Below, one piece after another: positions 41,661 through 45,216 of a DNA stretch of 45,216 nt. The notes under the pieces are model-generated. The model saw nothing but the letters and a program-made list of their open reading frames with translations. It ran no database searches and was not told the origin of the DNA. The stretch comes from CBDUXT01 sp965371245. GTDB lineage: Bacteria > Planctomycetota > Phycisphaerae > UBA1845. The stretch lies in contig CBDUXT010000046.1 in NCBI GenBank assembly GCA_965371245.1, positions 1 to 45,216 on the forward strand, read 5' to 3'. The number at the start of each line of letters is the position of its first letter. Position 1 is the first letter of the stretch. The translations under genes and the position numbers were made by a program.

Positions 41661-41734
41661 CAGAGCCGCGGGCGCTAGCCTGCGGACCACGCCGTTCGGC
41701 TGTCACCGGGCTCGCGCCAAGTGGTCTGCAAAAC
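41661..41734 (+). repeat. Repeat family B, short copy
   Basis: CAGAGCCGCGGGCGCTAGCC, then TGTCACCGGGCTCGCG and GTCTGCAAAAC: an internally shortened, somewhat diverged B element. Confidence 0.75.
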
Positions 41735-41739
41735 TCCGC

Positions 41740-41843
41740 GGGTGCCCCGTGCGAAGCAAGGGTGGGGAACGGATGGGCTAGCCGACGGTTCCGAGGGTTA
41801 GTCCGTCCCCCACCCTTCGCCAACAGCGAAGGATGGGGCACCC
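41740..41843 (-). repeat. Repeat family C, inverted complete copy
   Basis: The reverse complement matches 24028-24137 in both hairpins, with a diverged spacer. It directly follows the short B copy, forming a composite of repeats. Confidence 0.82.
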
Positions 41844-41996
41844 GGTCTGCAAACTCTGCGGGTGCCCCGCCCGAGATCGCAACCGCCGTGCAACATGAAT
41901 TTTTCCCGCTGCCGCTTTACAAGGGTGCGACGCGTCGTGGGATCGGTATGCTATACACCAGCCGGAGACACACTGCGGCCGGAGTTCGCCAACCAC

Positions 41997-42980
41997 ATGA
42001 CTTCAACGACTCCAAACGAACCCGAGCACCCGAACGGCTCCGATGCGGAGCGACCGGAATCCATCGCGTCCGCCAGTGAGGGTTCATCGCCCACCAACGC
42101 GATGTCCGAGCCGGAGATCGCCGACGAGCTTTATTGCCAGGACTGCGGCTACAACCTCCGCGGCCTGACCAGCATGAGATGCCCCGAGTGCGGCGAGTCG
42201 TTGGACGCGGTTCGGGCGATGGAGCCGCGCCTCCCCTGGGCCAATCGAGACACCGTCGGTCGTGTCCGCGCGTACTGGCGGACCGTCTTCCTCGTCACGT
42301 TCCGAACGCGCCTGCTGGCCGAGGAGCTGGCCCGCCCGGTGAGCTACCGCGACGCCCAGCGGTTTCGATGGGTGACGCTGCTGCACGCCTACGCACCGAT
42401 GGTCGTCGCGACGGCCAGCGCGTACCTGCTCTTCACGCCGGGCTCGGGTTCCACGAGTCAACGCACGACGGCCTTCGAGCAGGCCCTCGCCGGCGTTTGG
42501 CCCGTTGTCGTGTTCCACCTGTGCCTGCTTCTGTGGCTGGCGGCCGTCAGCGGCGTGTCGGGCTACTTCTACCACCCGCGCGACATGGCCATCCCGCAGC
42601 AAAACCGCGCCATCGCCCTGAGCTACTACACGATCGCCCCATTTGCATACCTGGCCGTTCCGGTGATGTTCGCTCTGCTCGCCGCGTGGCTTGGGGAGAC
42701 CGAGTGGCTCGAGGACACCGGCTGGCTAAGTCAGCGTCGAGCAAGGGCGATACCGACCGGAGTGATCGTCTTCGCGATCGCGCTCTTATTGATCGAGCTG
42801 ACTGCGTGGTGGGCAGTGTCGGCCGACTTCGCCCGGCGCGTGCTGCCGCGTCACTCGATCCGTCGTCTGGTGGCCGCCCTGGGTCTGCCGGTTCTATGGG
42901 CCATTCTCGGCGCGATCATTCTCGTCGGAGTCAGCACCCTGGCGTTCGTCGTGTTCGTCGTCGCCGCCAGCTTCCGGTGA
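41997..42980 (+). CDS. Zinc-ribbon-headed polytopic membrane protein (Yip1-like), unknown function
   Basis: 327 aa from the ATG at 41997. A low-complexity N-terminus is followed by a zinc ribbon with C47, C50, C62 and C65 in YCQDCGYNLRGL and MRCPECG, and then five or so membrane helices. Such ribbon-plus-membrane proteins are typical of planctomycetes, often annotated as hypothetical or Yip1-domain. I do not recognise a specific function. An alternative start is M36 (MSEPEIADEL). Confidence 0.7.
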   Translation: MTSTTPNEPEHPNGSDAERPESIASASEGSSPTNAMSEPEIADELYCQDCGYNLRGLTSMRCPECGESLDAVRAMEPRLPWANRDTVGRVRAYWRTVFLVTFRTRLLAEELARPVSYRDAQRFRWVTLLHAYAPMVVATASAYLLFTPGSGSTSQRTTAFEQALAGVWPVVVFHLCLLLWLAAVSGVSGYFYHPRDMAIPQQNRAIALSYYTIAPFAYLAVPVMFALLAAWLGETEWLEDTGWLSQRRARAIPTGVIVFAIALLLIELTAWWAVSADFARRVLPRHSIRRLVAALGLPVLWAILGAIILVGVSTLAFVVFVVAASFR

Positions 42981-42995
42981 CGGGGCGGGAGGCGT

Positions 42996-43090
42996 CAGAG
43001 CCGCGGGCGCCAGCCTGCGGACCACTGCTTTGGCATGTCACCGGGCTCGCGCCCGGTGCTCTGAAAACTGACGATTGCCGATCCTGTCAC
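42996..43090 (+). repeat. Repeat family B, medium copy
   Basis: CAGAGCCGCGGGCGCCAGCC, GTCACCGGGCTCGCGCCCGG and a tail GCCGATCCTGTCAC like that of the full element, but with about 28 bp of the middle missing. It lies between the convergent genes ending at 42980 and 43167. Confidence 0.82.
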
Positions 43091-43166
43091 ACACACGTGA
43101 GCGAGCGCCGTGGATCTGGATTCTCTTCAATAGGCTTCATCGCGAAGCGGGCCTTATCTTCCACGG

Positions 43167-44660
43167 TCACGGCGGGCTCGGCGCGGTTGGCCGCTTGCCG
43201 GCAAGGGGGAAAACGAGGTCGAGCCGATCCACATTGAACCGACCGCTTGCATGCACGGCCGTCATGCCACCGTCGTCCACGCCGTCGGAGCCGATACTGT
43301 AAAGGCGCGGCGCTCCCCCATCCGCAACGTATCCCAGCGGCCGATCGCCCTCTGCAAACGGATCGAGCGGAATCGAGGGCAGATACGCCGGAACCAACTC
43401 GTTGACTGACGTCGGACGACGATCGTGGTCGAACTCGTACAGGCGGATGGCGAGCGACACGGCGGCCATCCGAGACCTCGCAAGAGTTCGAAAGTGAACG
43501 CGAACACTTCGAGTCGAATCCCACCGCAAGAGGCTTAACGGGTGGAACCGTATGTCAGGTACACGATCGCTCGCCTGGTCAGGCGGAAGTAACGCTGCGG
43601 CTCGCGGCCAGTTCGGCTCGCGTGACGCGCGCACACCGATCGTGGAGTGCTTCATCAGCGCCGTGGCATCCGACACAAGAAGCGGCGCCCCAAGCTGAGC
43701 CGAAAGCCGCGTCGTCCATAATGCCGAAACTGGGACACCCAACCAAGGAAGCCCCGTTGAGCCGTCAAGGATACACTGCACCGTGTCCAGGTCGCAGCAT
43801 CGATTCGCAAGAAGCGCCTGCACGAAACTCGTTCTGAAACGGCCCTCATCCAAGAGGCTCCGCATTAAAGCGCGCATACTCCTTTGAGATCGCTCACTAA
43901 CCTCGGTGCTTTCATCGTTGGCCCCAAGCGTCGGCGCGAGTTCCTCTAGCGTTGCGATTGCCAGGCTCCGGCAAGCCACTCCGACGAGATAATGTATGAG
44001 CGATGGAGCCTCGCTGATCGCGTGGGATTGGGCGAGGGCATCGTGCAGCGCATCGAGGGCGTACGCGTGATTACGGCGCAGTCCGTGCGAGACCGCTGCC
44101 GCGCAGGTCAGCTTCGCCAGGTTGCGCTGCGGGCCGAGCCATGGAACCATGATGGTGATCGTCGGACGTCGAAGCCGGTAGCCCCAATCGACGCCCGAGA
44201 CATCTCGTGCCTTACGTACGAGCGAAAGCGCCTGTGCATTCGCCTCGACAAGAGCCAACAAGGCATCCGCGTCGATGCGAACTACCTCAACGTCGTCCAG
44301 CGCCTTGCTGATGAGCTCAACTTGCTGCGGCGTCAGCGTCACCGCGGCGGCGGCGTCTATCAGAAACTTCGCCGCGTTCTGGTCGTCGGGGATGTCCTCG
44401 GGCGGGTCGAAATCTTCCGGGTAGACTGGTTCACCGGCCGCGATGTAGCTATCGATCTCGGCCTGGAGCCGCCGATTGGTCTCCCAACCCCAGACGAGGC
44501 GCAGCAGCACGAGGCCAACAAGCAGGAGTCCAACACCCGCGAGTATCCGCTTCAGCCACCAGTACCGCGGCGGAAACGGCTCATCTTGCGGGTCCGTGGC
44601 CGCGGCATCGATGGCGACAGTGGACGGACTGTGATTCTGGATGTCCTTGGCGTGCGTCAT
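43167..44660 (-). CDS. Single-pass membrane protein with pseudopilin-like C-terminus, unknown function
   Basis: 497 aa from the ATG at 44660; the open frame upstream overlaps the rRNA terminator and is not coding. One membrane helix (about 37-57, LAGVGLLLVGLVLLRLVWGW) follows a short cytoplasmic segment. The long extracytoplasmic domain is helical. The last ~90 residues (AAVSLAIRLYEFDHDRRPTSVNELVPAYL, then PRLYSIGSDGVDDGG) resemble the C-terminal part of type II pseudopilin-like domains seen in planctomycetes, but no N-terminal prepilin cleavage site is present. I do not recognise the family. Confidence 0.68.
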   Translation of the reverse strand: MTHAKDIQNHSPSTVAIDAAATDPQDEPFPPRYWWLKRILAGVGLLLVGLVLLRLVWGWETNRRLQAEIDSYIAAGEPVYPEDFDPPEDIPDDQNAAKFLIDAAAAVTLTPQQVELISKALDDVEVVRIDADALLALVEANAQALSLVRKARDVSGVDWGYRLRRPTITIMVPWLGPQRNLAKLTCAAAVSHGLRRNHAYALDALHDALAQSHAISEAPSLIHYLVGVACRSLAIATLEELAPTLGANDESTEVSERSQRSMRALMRSLLDEGRFRTSFVQALLANRCCDLDTVQCILDGSTGLPWLGVPVSALWTTRLSAQLGAPLLVSDATALMKHSTIGVRASREPNWPRAAALLPPDQASDRVPDIRFHPLSLLRWDSTRSVRVHFRTLARSRMAAVSLAIRLYEFDHDRRPTSVNELVPAYLPSIPLDPFAEGDRPLGYVADGGAPRLYSIGSDGVDDGGMTAVHASGRFNVDRLDLVFPLAGKRPTAPSPP

Positions 44661-44986
44661 GTAACCGGCATCAGCGCGTGACGGATCGGGATCGGTCTCC
44701 CGGCGGCCGGCCCTACTTTCATCATAGCCGCTGGTGGATAGCCGTCGAAGGCCTTGGCCGTGCCGTTCGTCGTTCAGCGGGTGACGGAAGGAGCGGCGTG
44801 CCCGCCTTTCCCGTAGAGGAGCTGTGAGCGGCCATGCGTGCTTGATGGGGTCAACCAGAAGAAGGCCGACTCGCTGGACGCGAGCCGGCCCGTAGGTTGC
44901 CTTTGGCAATTGAAGATGCGGACGCGGGTGTTGGATGTCGAATGTAAACGATGTTGGAAGGATGCCTGACAGCCACTCATGAGAGC
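44661..44986. other. Region downstream of 23S rRNA: terminator, no 5S
   Basis: Gene-free. I looked on the minus strand for 5S rRNA landmarks (the conserved CGAAC loop and GAAGC-type segments) and saw none. The only clear element is the hairpin terminator at 44855-44889. Confidence 0.6.
44855..44889 (-). terminator. Rho-independent terminator of the 23S rRNA transcript
   Basis: On the minus strand GCCGGCTCGC, loop GTCCA, GCGAGTCGGC form a 10-bp stem with one G-U pair, followed by CTTCTTCT. It is about 100 bp after the 23S 3' end. Confidence 0.7.
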
Positions 44987-45216
44987 GGTCAAGCCCTTGG
45001 CCATTAGTACGGGTCAGCTTAACACATCTCTGTGCTTACACCTCCCGCCTATCGACCTGGTCGTCTTCCAGGGGCCTTCATCCCGACGAATCGGGAACCG
45101 AGACCTCATCTCGAGGGGGGCTTCCCGCTTAGATGCATTCAGCGGTTATCCTTTCCGTGCGTAGCTACCCAGCGGTGCCCCGAGCGGGACAGCTGGTACA
45201 CCAGCGGCACGTACCT
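44987..45216 (-). rRNA. rrl: 23S ribosomal RNA, 3' end (partial)
   Basis: The last ~230 nt of a 23S gene on the minus strand, running off the window edge. Conserved stretches on the minus strand include GGATAACCGCTGAATGCATC, GGAAGACGACCAGG, GTGTAAGCACAG and the terminal TACTAATGGCCAAGGGCTTG. The exact 3' end is set by similarity to about 44987. The protein open frames across it are artefacts. Confidence 0.96.

Larger units (their letters stand above)
41525..41996. other. Divergent intergenic region with promoter and repeats B and C
   Basis: Contains the rpmI promoter (41570-41597), a short B copy (41661-41734) and an inverted C copy (41740-41843). No infC gene or fragment is present. On the plus strand TATGCT/TATACA-like boxes at about 41947-41956 lie about 45 bp before the downstream gene and may be its -10. 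Confidence 0.6.

Noticed and set aside
44774..45164. Small ORFs overlapping the rRNA end
   Set aside because: They cross conserved 23S sequence and the terminator, so they are artefacts.

Overview
The window reads as a GC-rich chromosome segment of a Planctomycetota bacterium, probably Phycisphaerae-like. This rests on inference from family content: an exported FG-GAP protein packed with DCNxNGxxDxCD repeats and ending in a dockerin-like tail, a membrane protein opening with a 'YCQDCGYNLRGL' zinc ribbon, exported TldD/TldE-like proteins, and a 23S rRNA 3' end with no 5S gene after it. I see no plasmid, phage, transposase, integron, CRISPR array or tRNA.

Layout, left to right. (1) 0.4-10.6 kb, minus strand: a large exported repeat protein, threonine dehydrogenase (tdh), the PP-loop sulfur transferase larE, and an exported TldE-like/TldD-like pair. 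(2) 11-18.8 kb: a small membrane-anchored protein, then on the minus strand three consecutive PilZ (c-di-GMP receptor) genes, a flippase-like membrane protein, an exported gluzincin-type peptidase and hflX. (3) 18.9-23.1 kb, plus strand: a three-gene BtuFDC/FecBCD-type ABC importer whose permease carries an EF-hand loop, then a DUF4097-like adhesin/lipoprotein. (4) 23.2-26.3 kb: cysteine dioxygenase and an S9 prolyl-oligopeptidase-family enzyme. (5) 26.3-30.1 kb, minus strand: a signalling cassette of HTH-REC regulator, HDOD-GAF-histidine kinase and a degenerate receiver whose phospho-acceptor Asp is Glu. (6) 30.3-39.2 kb: mnmG, an acyl-CoA-dehydrogenase-like protein, a GT-C-like membrane protein, a DUF35 plus cysteine-less thiolase pair, and an enoyl-CoA hydratase. 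(7) 39.3-45.2 kb: a six-TM voltage-gated K+ channel, biotin ligase, rpmI-rplT, two planctomycete-type membrane proteins, and the 3' end of a 23S rRNA gene on the minus strand.

The gene sets are mostly small separate operons. Translational coupling (ATGA overlaps) is visible at hflX/peptidase, at two of the PilZ genes and at the ATPase/permease junction. Recognisable functional groups are c-di-GMP sensing (three PilZ), corrinoid or chelate uptake, a two-component cassette with HDOD input, and acyl-CoA chemistry that may be a retro-aldolase module rather than a thiolase.

The most unusual structure is a mosaic of at least ten families of short dispersed palindromic repeats. They fill most gene-free gaps, sit in five of six convergent junctions, overlap several stop codons, and one of them (family A) is translated inside at least two proteins as the peptides RGLKPAAR or EPRASARA. 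A 123-bp composite element and an 84-bp composite element each occur twice at identical length.
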